Shown: piece by piece, positions 57,198 through 64,000 of the stretch
How positions within the stretch are numbered: the stretch's first letter is position 1
Layout: each line of letters starts with the position of its first letter
Assembly: GCA_040392005.1 (NCBI GenBank)
Contig: JBEBWT010000006.1
Span: 1 to 64,000 of the forward strand
From: DASRQK01 sp040392005
GTDB lineage: Bacteria > Bacteroidota > Bacteroidia > Sphingobacteriales > Sphingobacteriaceae
Length of the DNA: 64,000 nucleotides
Direction: 5' to 3'
The notes under the pieces: model-generated
Told to the model about the DNA's origin: nothing
The model's database searches: none
The model's input: only the letters and a program-made list of their open reading frames with translations
Program-made: the position numbers and the translations under genes

Positions 57198-58445
57198 ATG
57201 AAAAATTTCTTACTCGGGGCTTTGATTTCCTGCTTTCTATTGGTTTCCTGCCAATCAGGGGAAAGCAAAGCGGACAAGCATGATCATGCGGGCCACGATC
57301 ACGCGCATGATGATCACAGTAGTCACGATCACGCGCATGACGACCATGATCATACCGGACACAATCACGACGATCATGCACACGATGACCACGATGGACA
57401 TGACCACAGCGATCATGAACTGGAGGATGGACAGGTCGAATTGTCGGATCAGCAGTTTGAACGCCTCGGATTGCGTGTGGAAACCGTCGTCAGCGGACCT
57501 TTTTCCCAGATTATCAAAAGTGCCGGACAACTCGAAGCACCGACCGGACAGGAAGCGGTCATCACCGCCCGGAGCAGTGGGATCGTGTCTTTCAATAAAA
57601 AAAACCTGACCCCGGGGGCGCAGATCGGCAGGGGCGAAACGCTGGCTTATATTTCGGATAAAAATATAGCGGATGGCGAAGTGCTGAGCCGTCACCAACT
57701 CCAATTGAATCAGGCCGAGCAGGAGTACCAACGGGCTCAACGATTGATAAAGGACTCCTTGATCTCTTTAGCAGATTTCAATCAGGCCAAAACCCAGTAC
57801 GAGATGGCCCGTCTGACGCATCAGACCCTGGCATCGGATGCCTCACCGCAGGGAATCGCAGCGAACAGCACCCTGAGCGGCTACCTTAAAAACATTCTGG
57901 TCACCGAAGGCAGTTATGTAAGTGCCGGACAAGCCATCGCTACGATCAGCACCCTCCGGCAACTCCGGCTGCGGGTGGACCTGCCGGAGCGTTATGCTGC
58001 GCAGTTACCCCTGATCCGATCGGCAAGTTTCAAAACCACAGACGGGCAGTCACATTATGATCTTTCCACGCTCAACGGGCAGTTGGTTTCCTATGCGAGG
58101 GCATTGGATCCGGTCACCCACAGGCTACCGGTCTATTTTGATTTTGACAATACCGGACACCTGATGGCAGGGGCCTTTGTGGAAGTTTACCTCAAGACAC
58201 AGACGATTGAAGCGGTGACCCTGCCATTGGAGGCGTTGATCGAAGAGCAGGGCCAGTATGCCATTTATATGCAGGAAGCGCCGGGACTTTACCGGAAGCA
58301 GGCGGTACAGGTGGGTGATAGTGACGGTGTGAAAGTCGTGATCAGGTCTGGCATCGAAACCGGCACACGGGTTGTAACTAAAGGCGCCTATTACCTGAAA
58401 CTGGCCAGCATGAGTGCTGCCATTCCACACGGACATGCACATTAA
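57198..58445 (+). CDS. czcB: RND efflux periplasmic adaptor (CzcB/CusB-like) with His/Asp-rich N-terminus
   Basis: The 415-residue lipoprotein (MKNFLLGALISCFLLVSC, Cys18) links the inner-membrane pump to the outer-membrane channel. Residues 28-73 are a striking His/Asp repeat with 19 His (HDHAGHDHAHDDHSSHDHAHDDHD...), presumably binding divalent metals. The membrane-fusion-protein body follows: GQLEAPTGQEAVITARSSGIVSF (barrel-sandwich), a helical hairpin (about 150-205, EVLSRHQLQLNQAEQEYQRAQRLIKDS...), and the beta-barrel domain. It is the first gene of a tight czcBAC operon (12-bp gap to czcA). Substrate ion is not determined by sequence; Zn/Co/Cd/Cu are all possible. Confidence 0.9.
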   Translation: MKNFLLGALISCFLLVSCQSGESKADKHDHAGHDHAHDDHSSHDHAHDDHDHTGHNHDDHAHDDHDGHDHSDHELEDGQVELSDQQFERLGLRVETVVSGPFSQIIKSAGQLEAPTGQEAVITARSSGIVSFNKKNLTPGAQIGRGETLAYISDKNIADGEVLSRHQLQLNQAEQEYQRAQRLIKDSLISLADFNQAKTQYEMARLTHQTLASDASPQGIAANSTLSGYLKNILVTEGSYVSAGQAIATISTLRQLRLRVDLPERYAAQLPLIRSASFKTTDGQSHYDLSTLNGQLVSYARALDPVTHRLPVYFDFDNTGHLMAGAFVEVYLKTQTIEAVTLPLEALIEEQGQYAIYMQEAPGLYRKQAVQVGDSDGVKVVIRSGIETGTRVVTKGAYYLKLASMSAAIPHGHAH

Positions 58446-58457
58446 GGAGGGCGGAAT

Positions 58458-61400
58458 ATGTTGAATGCGATTATATCATTTTCATTAAACAACCGGCTGG
58501 TTATTCTGATCAGCTCGCTGTTATTGACCCTATCGGGTCTGTATGTGGCTTCCGAAATGGAGGTCGATGTATTCCCTGATCTGAATGCGCCCACCGTGGT
58601 CGTTATGACCGAAGCACATGGCATGGCCACCGAAGAAGTAGAACGCCTGGTGACTTTTCCCATCGAGACAGCCGTCAATGGGGCAACCGATGTACGCAGG
58701 GTCCGCTCAACTTCGACGACCGGATTTTCCGTCGTCTGGGTAGAATTTGACTGGGGCACGGATATTTACCGGGCCAGGCAGATTGTGTCCGAGAAGCTGG
58801 CTGTCGTGGGGGAATCCCTGCCCGAAACCGTGGGCAACCCTACCCTGGGCCCACAATCTTCCATTCTGGGAGAAATGCTGATCATCGGACTCACGGCCGA
58901 TACGACCAGCCTGATGGATCTGCGGACCTATGCTGACTGGATGGTGCGGCCCCGCCTGCTATCCACCGGGGGAGTGGCGCAGGTCACCGTGCTGGGCGGG
59001 GACATCAAAGAATACCAGATCCTGCTGGATCCCCTGCGGATGGAGCATTATGGAGTGACACTGGATGAGGCCCTGGCGGCATTGGAAGGTGTGAACCAAA
59101 ACATTTCGGGCGGGGTCATGTACGGTTCCTCGAATGAGTACATCATTACCGGGGCCGTCGCCAGCAGCCGGCTGGAGGAAATCGCCCAGGTGCTGGTGAG
59201 CTCCGGTGCAGGCCATCCGGTCACCCTTTCGCAGATCGCCATGGTCAGCGTGGGCGCCAAAGCTCCCCAGATCGGTCTGGCCTCCGAGCGGGGCAAACCT
59301 GCCGTTTTGCTGACCATCACCAAACAACCGGCGACCAGCACTCTCGAACTGACTGAAAAACTGGACCGGGAACTGGATGAACTGCGAGCCAGTCTCGACA
59401 ATGATATCCGGATTTCTTCGGATGCCTTCCGCCAGAGCACCTTTATCGAACGCTCTATCGGCAATGTCAAATCCTCGCTCTATGAAGGTTGTCTGTTTGT
59501 GGCCATTGTACTGTTTTTCTTCCTGATGAATATCCGGACCACCTTTATTTCCCTATTGGCTATTCCATTATCCCTATTAGCATCCATCCTCATCCTGAAA
59601 CTACTGGGACTTACCATCAACACCATGAGCCTCGGAGGGATGGCGATCGCGATCGGCTCCCTGGTCGATGATGCCATTGTGGATGTGGAAAATGTATTCC
59701 GCCACCTGCGGGAAAACCGGCTGAAACCCCTGGGTGAACGACTCAGCACGCTACAAGTAGTTTACGAAGCCTCCCGGGAAGTGCGTATGCCGATCCTCAA
59801 CTCCACGCTGATCATTGTGGCATCTTTTCTGCCTTTGTTCTTTTTGTCCGGAATGGAAGGCCGTATGCTCGTGCCGCTGGGAATTACCTTCATTGTGTCC
59901 CTCTTTGCTTCTACCCTGATCGCATTGACCCTGACGCCGGTACTTTGCAGCTACTTGCTGGGTTCATCAAAACAAACCGGAAAAGCAGGTACTGGAAGTG
60001 AAAATACTGAAAGTCATGATTCAGAGACCGAAGAAAAGGAACCTTTTGTGGTACGGCACCTCAAAGCAGGTTACGGGAAAATCCTGGGCAGTAGCCTGCG
60101 CCGGCACAGGGCTGTACTGATCTCCTGTGTTGTGCTATTGGCGGTCGCTATCGGGTTGTTCCTCAGCTTCGGACGCAGCTTCCTGCCCCCCTTTAACGAA
60201 GGCTCCTACACGATCAATGTAGCTACCCTGCCGGGGACTTCCCTGGAAGAATCCAACAAGATCGGGCAACTGGCCGAAGAGATCGTGCTCAGTATCCCCG
60301 AAATCAAGACCGTCATCCGCAAGACCGGACGGGCCGAACTGGACGAGCATGCCCTCGGCATTCATGTATCGGAAATGGAAGCTCCTTTCGAAATCCGGGG
60401 GCGTCACCGGGATGAAGTCACGGCCGAGCTGCGGGAACGCCTTGAAGAAATTCCGGGCATCAATCTGGAAATCGGGCAGCCTATCTCCCACCGTATCGAC
60501 ATGATGCTCTCCGGCACCAAAGCCAATATTGCCATTAAGATTTTTGGCAACGATCTGAACAAGCTGTTTTCACTGGGCAATCAAGTGAAAGCGGCCATAC
60601 AGGATGTTCCTGGGGTAGCGGACCTCAATGTAGAGCAGCAGGTGGAGCGTCCGGAGCTGCTGATCCGCCCAAAACGGGAGTTATTGGCCCGTTACGGGCT
60701 GACCATTCCTGAATTCAAGGAATACCTGAATGTGATGCTGGCCGGGCAGGTGGTCTCCCAGGTCTTTGAAGATGGCCGGACCTTCGATCTGACAGTCAAG
60801 GTACAAGAGGAGCACCGTCAGGATTTTGCAGCATTAAAAGATCTATCTCTGGATGCTGGTGGCCGGAAAATTCCCCTGGGACAAGTTGCCGAGTTTATTT
60901 CGACCTCTGGCCCCAATACCATCAACCGGGAGAATGTGCAACGGCTGATCGTAGTCAGTGCCAATACAGCCGGCAGGGATCTGCGCTCGGTGGTAGAGGA
61001 CATACAGGCACGCATCAACCAGGAGGTGACCCTCCCGGCAGATTATTACATACAATACGGTGGTCAGTTTGAAAGTGAGATGAAGGCTTCCCGTACCCTG
61101 ATGACCACTTCTTTCTTTGCGATCCTGTTGATTTTCCTGCTGATCTACAACCAATTCCGCAACAGCAGGCAGGCCGCCATCATTATGCTCAACCTCCCTA
61201 TGGCACTGATCGGGGGTGTCCTGATCATCTACCTGACTTCAGGGGTGGTCAGTATTCCGGCCATTATCGGATTTATTTCTCTTTTCGGCATCGCTACGCG
61301 AAATGGTTTACTATTGGTGGATCGGTACAATACGCTGATCGCAGCAGGTCATACGCTGGATGAGGCGATATGGAAAGGCTCTATGGACCGGCTCATACCC

Positions 61401-61625
61401 ATTTTGATGATGGCCATCTCTACGGCACTGGCCCTGTTGCCCCTGGCGTTGCAGGCCGATCAGCCGGGCAATGAAATCCAAAGCCCGCTGGCACAGGTGA
61501 TTCTGGGTGGTCTATTAACCTCCACTTTTTTGAACATGTTCGTCATTCCTATTATTTATCGCTGGATCAGCGTAAAACCTGAATCAGTGCAAAACAGAGT
61601 GACAGGATCAAAACAGACGCTATGA
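58458..61625 (+). CDS. czcA: heavy-metal RND efflux pump (CzcA/CusA family)
   Basis: The 1055-residue inner-membrane proton antiporter of the HME-RND subfamily has 12 predicted helices. The N-terminal LNNRLVILISSLLLTLSGLYVASEMEVDVFPDLNAPTVVVMTEAHGMATEEVERLVTFPIET is the HME hallmark. The first half ends in MSLGGMAIAIGSLVDDAIVDVENVFRHL, which contains the proton-relay Asp residues. Helices 10-12 contain FISLFGIATRNGLLLVDRYNTL. A linker of about 30 polar residues (SSKQTGKAGTGSENTESHDSETEEKE) separates the halves. The TolC-family gene overlaps it by 4 bp. It moves monovalent or divalent metal ions out of the envelope; the ion is unknown. Confidence 0.93.
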   Translation: MLNAIISFSLNNRLVILISSLLLTLSGLYVASEMEVDVFPDLNAPTVVVMTEAHGMATEEVERLVTFPIETAVNGATDVRRVRSTSTTGFSVVWVEFDWGTDIYRARQIVSEKLAVVGESLPETVGNPTLGPQSSILGEMLIIGLTADTTSLMDLRTYADWMVRPRLLSTGGVAQVTVLGGDIKEYQILLDPLRMEHYGVTLDEALAALEGVNQNISGGVMYGSSNEYIITGAVASSRLEEIAQVLVSSGAGHPVTLSQIAMVSVGAKAPQIGLASERGKPAVLLTITKQPATSTLELTEKLDRELDELRASLDNDIRISSDAFRQSTFIERSIGNVKSSLYEGCLFVAIVLFFFLMNIRTTFISLLAIPLSLLASILILKLLGLTINTMSLGGMAIAIGSLVDDAIVDVENVFRHLRENRLKPLGERLSTLQVVYEASREVRMPILNSTLIIVASFLPLFFLSGMEGRMLVPLGITFIVSLFASTLIALTLTPVLCSYLLGSSKQTGKAGTGSENTESHDSETEEKEPFVVRHLKAGYGKILGSSLRRHRAVLISCVVLLAVAIGLFLSFGRSFLPPFNEGSYTINVATLPGTSLEESNKIGQLAEEIVLSIPEIKTVIRKTGRAELDEHALGIHVSEMEAPFEIRGRHRDEVTAELRERLEEIPGINLEIGQPISHRIDMMLSGTKANIAIKIFGNDLNKLFSLGNQVKAAIQDVPGVADLNVEQQVERPELLIRPKRELLARYGLTIPEFKEYLNVMLAGQVVSQVFEDGRTFDLTVKVQEEHRQDFAALKDLSLDAGGRKIPLGQVAEFISTSGPNTINRENVQRLIVVSANTAGRDLRSVVEDIQARINQEVTLPADYYIQYGGQFESEMKASRTLMTTSFFAILLIFLLIYNQFRNSRQAAIIMLNLPMALIGGVLIIYLTSGVVSIPAIIGFISLFGIATRNGLLLVDRYNTLIAAGHTLDEAIWKGSMDRLIPILMMAISTALALLPLALQADQPGNEIQSPLAQVILGGLLTSTFLNMFVIPIIYRWISVKPESVQNRVTGSKQTL

Positions 61626-62899
61626 AATTGAATAGTATGAAGATGAAAAGATTAAGTTGTCAAATCGTGACAAAAGCAGTGATTGGCTGGGTGTTCCTGT
61701 CCGGTATTGCACTCAGTGGGTTCGCTCAGGAAAGTGTCCGGCCGCTTTCGGCCGGGTCCCCCAGGGAGACAACCCATCCGGTGAGTAGCATGATCGCAGA
61801 GCTGGATCGCAACAACACACAATTGCAGGCGATCCAGCAAGGGATTGTTTCAGAAAAAACCGGTAATCGGGTCGGATTGAATCCCGATGATCCCCGTGTG
61901 GGCATCAATTACCTCCGGCCCAATCCCCGGTTGAGCGACCGCCGGCTGGATTTTGAAATTACACAGGAATTGGAATTCCCAACGGTCTATGGGTGGCGTA
62001 AAAAAGTAGCCCGGCAGCAGGATATGGTGCTGGATCAGCATTATCTGGTGCAGCGGAGCGAGATCATGAGCCTCGCCTTGCAAACCTGGCTGGAATGGGT
62101 GTATCTTGGGGAGAAGCAGCAGATGTTGCGTATTCAGCAGGAACATGCCGATCAGCTTGCCACAGCATATCAGCGGGCCTTTGATGCCGGAAAAATCAAT
62201 GTGCTGGAAAGGAACAAGGCCCGGCTCCATGCCACCAATGCCAATAAAGCGGTCGAATTCAATCAAATCGAACTGGAATCTGCCTGGAACACATTGCTCC
62301 GCCTCAACGGGGGTCGTCCCTTCACGACCGCCCTGCCGGAGCAGTACCCTGCCGACTGGCTGCTCCCGGCCTCTTTTGAAGATTGGTTCGCACAGGTGAG
62401 CGGGCGATCCGGCTTGTTGCAGGCTTTGTCGGACGAACTGGAGGTCAGCAGGACACAGGAAAGTCTGGCAAAAGCCATGAAACTGCCCAATCTCAGCGTG
62501 GGTTTCATGCGGGAGCAGGACATTGAAGTGGATTTCCGGGGAGTGACCTTTGGTTTGAGCATTCCCCTCTGGCAAAACCAGCACCGCAGCAAACACGCCC
62601 GCCTGCAAACCCTGGCACAGGAAAGTCGGATTTTCGATGCACAACAGCAGTTTGAGCTGGAACAACAATACCTATTCCGCAAAGCGGCCGCCCTGAAAAA
62701 TCAATCCACGGAATTGCAGGAAATCCTGCGGGGAAGCAAGGAACCCATACTATTGCGTAAAGCCCTGGAACTGGGGGAAATTAATTTGGTCGATTACCTG
62801 GTAGAACAGTCCATGTATTACGAATTGCAGGAAAAAGCCCTGCAAGCCGAGCTGGAATATTACCAGGTGCAGGCGGAAATGAGAAAATGGTTGTTTTAG
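61622..62899 (+). CDS. czcC: TolC-family outer-membrane efflux protein (CzcC-like)
   Basis: The 425-residue protein has a signal peptide (KRLSCQIVTKAVIGWVFLSGIALSGFA-Q) and two helical outer-membrane-factor repeats. Landmarks are NNTQLQAIQQGIVSEKTGNRVGLNPDDPRVGINYL, QRAFDAGKINVLERNKARLH, and TQESLAKAMKLPNLSVGFMREQDIEVDFRGVTFGLSIPLW. It forms the outer-membrane channel for the CzcA/B pump. ATGA overlap with czcA shows translational coupling. The BAC gene order is usual in Bacteroidota. Confidence 0.92.
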   Translation: MKLNSMKMKRLSCQIVTKAVIGWVFLSGIALSGFAQESVRPLSAGSPRETTHPVSSMIAELDRNNTQLQAIQQGIVSEKTGNRVGLNPDDPRVGINYLRPNPRLSDRRLDFEITQELEFPTVYGWRKKVARQQDMVLDQHYLVQRSEIMSLALQTWLEWVYLGEKQQMLRIQQEHADQLATAYQRAFDAGKINVLERNKARLHATNANKAVEFNQIELESAWNTLLRLNGGRPFTTALPEQYPADWLLPASFEDWFAQVSGRSGLLQALSDELEVSRTQESLAKAMKLPNLSVGFMREQDIEVDFRGVTFGLSIPLWQNQHRSKHARLQTLAQESRIFDAQQQFELEQQYLFRKAAALKNQSTELQEILRGSKEPILLRKALELGEINLVDYLVEQSMYYELQEKALQAELEYYQVQAEMRKWLF

Positions 62900-62950
62900 A
62901 AGTGTAATTCGCCGGACGGGATTACCTGGGGTTCCGGCGATTACCCCTGA

Positions 62951-63709
62951 TCAGGAATCGAACTTTTCCAGTTGCTTGAGCAGGGTCGCAAAATCTTTGG
63001 GGTAAGGCGCCTCGAAGCTGTATTCTTTCCCATCAAGTGTGAATGCAACGGCATAGGCATGGAGGGCAAAACGTTTCATAATAGGCGTTTCCTCCTGCCC
63101 TTTGCCCATACTAAACCCACGGCGTTTGATCTGTGACAGATAGACCGGCTTGCCACGGTACATCGTATCCCCCACAATAGACGCCCGCTGGGTGGCCAGG
63201 TGGATCCGGATCTGGTGCATCCGGCCTGTCACCGGACGGCATTCAACCAGGGTAAAATCCCGGAAAAACTGCAGGGACTTGAAGTAAGTTTCAGCCCGCT
63301 TGCCTCTGGCCCGGTCAATACTGACATTGCGGTTGCCCTGATTGAGAATGGGCAGATCCACCAGCAGATCATCGAATCGGTGAATACCACCGATGATGGC
63401 ATGATAGACCTTGCGCACCCGTCTTTTTTCAAATTCAATAGAGATCAGCCGGTAGGTTTCGGGGTTCTTGGCCAGCAGTAGCAATCCCGAAGTTTCCTTG
63501 TCCAGCCGGTGGCAGACCTGCACATCCGGATGATATTTCCGGGCCAGGCGCAGCACATTGACCTCCCCTCCCTCCCGCTCATCCAGTGAAGCAAGGAATG
63601 CCGGTTTATTGACCACGATCAGATTCTCATCTTCGTGCAGGATCATTTCGTCGAATTTGGGGAATTTGATCGGGGGTGCGGGTACAGCAGGTGCAATGGC
63701 ATCTTTCAT
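62951..63709 (-). CDS. RluA-family pseudouridine synthase
   Basis: The 252-residue enzyme isomerises uridine in rRNA or tRNA. The catalytic Asp is in VCHRLDKETSGLLLLAKNPE; VVNKPAFLASLDE and the C-terminal GRMHQIRIHLATQRASIVGDTMY block are standard. There is no N-terminal S4 domain, so it belongs to the RluA/TruC-like short type. ATG 63709 is preferred over the longer frame start at 63778, because TATTTTTG (63714-63721) ends 4 nt upstream of it. It faces the NlpE-like gene divergently. Confidence 0.9.
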   Translation of the reverse strand: MKDAIAPAVPAPPIKFPKFDEMILHEDENLIVVNKPAFLASLDEREGGEVNVLRLARKYHPDVQVCHRLDKETSGLLLLAKNPETYRLISIEFEKRRVRKVYHAIIGGIHRFDDLLVDLPILNQGNRNVSIDRARGKRAETYFKSLQFFRDFTLVECRPVTGRMHQIRIHLATQRASIVGDTMYRGKPVYLSQIKRRGFSMGKGQEETPIMKRFALHAYAVAFTLDGKEYSFEAPYPKDFATLLKQLEKFDS

Positions 63710-63713
63710 TCCG

Positions 63714-63721
63714 CAAAAATA
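63714..63721 (-). promoter_or_regulatory. promoter -7 element of the pseudouridine synthase gene, leaderless spacing
   Basis: TATTTTTG on the minus strand ends 4 nt before ATG 63709 (TATTTTTG-cgga-ATG). Confidence 0.5.
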
Positions 63722-63754
63722 GTTATATTGCACCACATTCAAAATCACTGAGGC

Positions 63755-64000
63755 ATGAAAAAACTGAAAATCAACCAAATTGCATTTGCAGCAGCTCTAC
63801 TGATCGGATTTGCCGCCTGTCAGAGCCAACCTTCCTCATCCGAAAGTCAGGAAGCGGCCAGTATGGCATTGGCCACAGGTGACAACAGTCAAAATTCCCT
63901 GGATTGGGCCGGCAGCTACCATGGTGTTCTACCCTGCGCGGATTGTCCGGGCATCAGTACCGCACTCTCCATCCGGGAAGACGGCTCATATGAATTGCAG
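63755..64000 (+). CDS. NlpE-like copper-resistance lipoprotein, N-terminal part
   Basis: The visible 82 codons run to the window edge. MKKLKINQIAFAAALLIGFAAC is a lipoprotein signal (Cys22), followed by a Ser/Gln/Ala-rich linker. The segment WAGSYHGVLPCADCPGISTALSIREDGSYEL contains the CADC (CxxC) motif and fold start of the NlpE N-terminal domain. NlpE proteins sense surface adhesion or copper stress at the outer membrane, and homologues of this kind are common in Bacteroidota. Its nearness to the metal-efflux operon fits a metal-stress role. The C-terminal part lies outside the window. Confidence 0.85.
   Translation, partial: MKKLKINQIAFAAALLIGFAACQSQPSSSESQEAASMALATGDNSQNSLDWAGSYHGVLPCADCPGISTALSIREDGSYELQ

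Noticed and set aside
57270..57420. Short-period repeat in czcB that could be mistaken for a CRISPR-like array
   Set aside because: It is a coding His/Asp repeat in frame, with no spacers of regular length and no cas genes nearby.

Overview
The window is chromosomal DNA of a member of the Bacteroidota, most likely a Saprospiraceae-like environmental bacterium. The lineage call rests on three things. Intergenic regions carry the Bacteroidota -7 promoter element TAnnTTTG upstream of about 20 genes and almost no classical E. coli -35/-10 boxes or strong Shine-Dalgarno sites. The gene families are typical of the phylum: DUF4199, an HU-CCDC81/SPOR protein, a catalytically degenerate dihydroorotase homologue, lipoprotein azurin, FloA, and a CzcBAC efflux set with a His-rich gene upstream. 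The 2-oxoglutarate dehydrogenase, lpxB and cbb3 oxidase genes indicate an aerobic or microaerobic Gram-negative respirer. No rRNA, tRNA or CRISPR array was seen.

Layout. 1-532 is the start of a cbb3 oxidase gene (ccoN) leaving the window on the minus strand. 750-4702 holds rpoN, a porin and lpxB. 4703-4893 holds a possible small RNA and a bidirectional terminator, followed by a FAS1 lipoprotein. 5688-7440 is queA-ispD. 7478-15714 is a long minus-strand block: a small membrane protein, an MBL hydrolase, a hypothetical gene, two GT2 glycosyltransferases, DUF4199, an acidic hypothetical gene, the pseudo-dihydroorotase, ubiX and dnaB. 15715-16168 is a gene-free region with DnaA-box-like repeats. 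16169-20224 (plus) holds nrnA, a lipoprotein FKBP isomerase, tatD and ansA. 20226-29791 (minus) is an envelope cluster: a 1009-residue TPR protein, a Q/N-rich beta-barrel, an HU/SPOR protein, ExbB, ExbD, a TonB-like protein and folC. 30015-31550 is pyrR-pyrB. An aldehyde dehydrogenase and a TlpA-like redoxin follow.

33758-35400 is an AT-rich accessory patch (class A beta-lactamase and a truncated RhuM-type protein). 35435-39378 is guaA, an LppC-like lipoprotein and an RNA m5C methyltransferase. 39570 onward holds a DASH cryptochrome, sucA-sucB, a cysteine desulfurase, a threonine aldolase, an IscA-type protein, lpdA (the E3 partner of SucAB), azurin, maf, a LEA-type lipoprotein, floA, fabH and katA. 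56486-62899 is a metal-efflux operon (His-rich protein, CzcB, CzcA, CzcC), followed by an RluA-type pseudouridine synthase and the start of an NlpE-like copper lipoprotein.

The most unusual items are: two copies of a ~179-bp non-autonomous palindrome-ended element (46462-46639 and 50580-50758), each placed at a gene or transcript end; two intergenic promoter-terminator units of about 90 nt that look like small RNA genes (4780-4871 and 50760-50842); an oriC-like DnaA-box palindrome beside dnaB; at least six genes whose promoter element ends only 4-7 nt before ATG, predicting leaderless mRNAs; the pseudo-dihydroorotase; and the ExbBD/TonB-linked TPR-barrel cluster, which is the best candidate here for an uncharacterised envelope machine.
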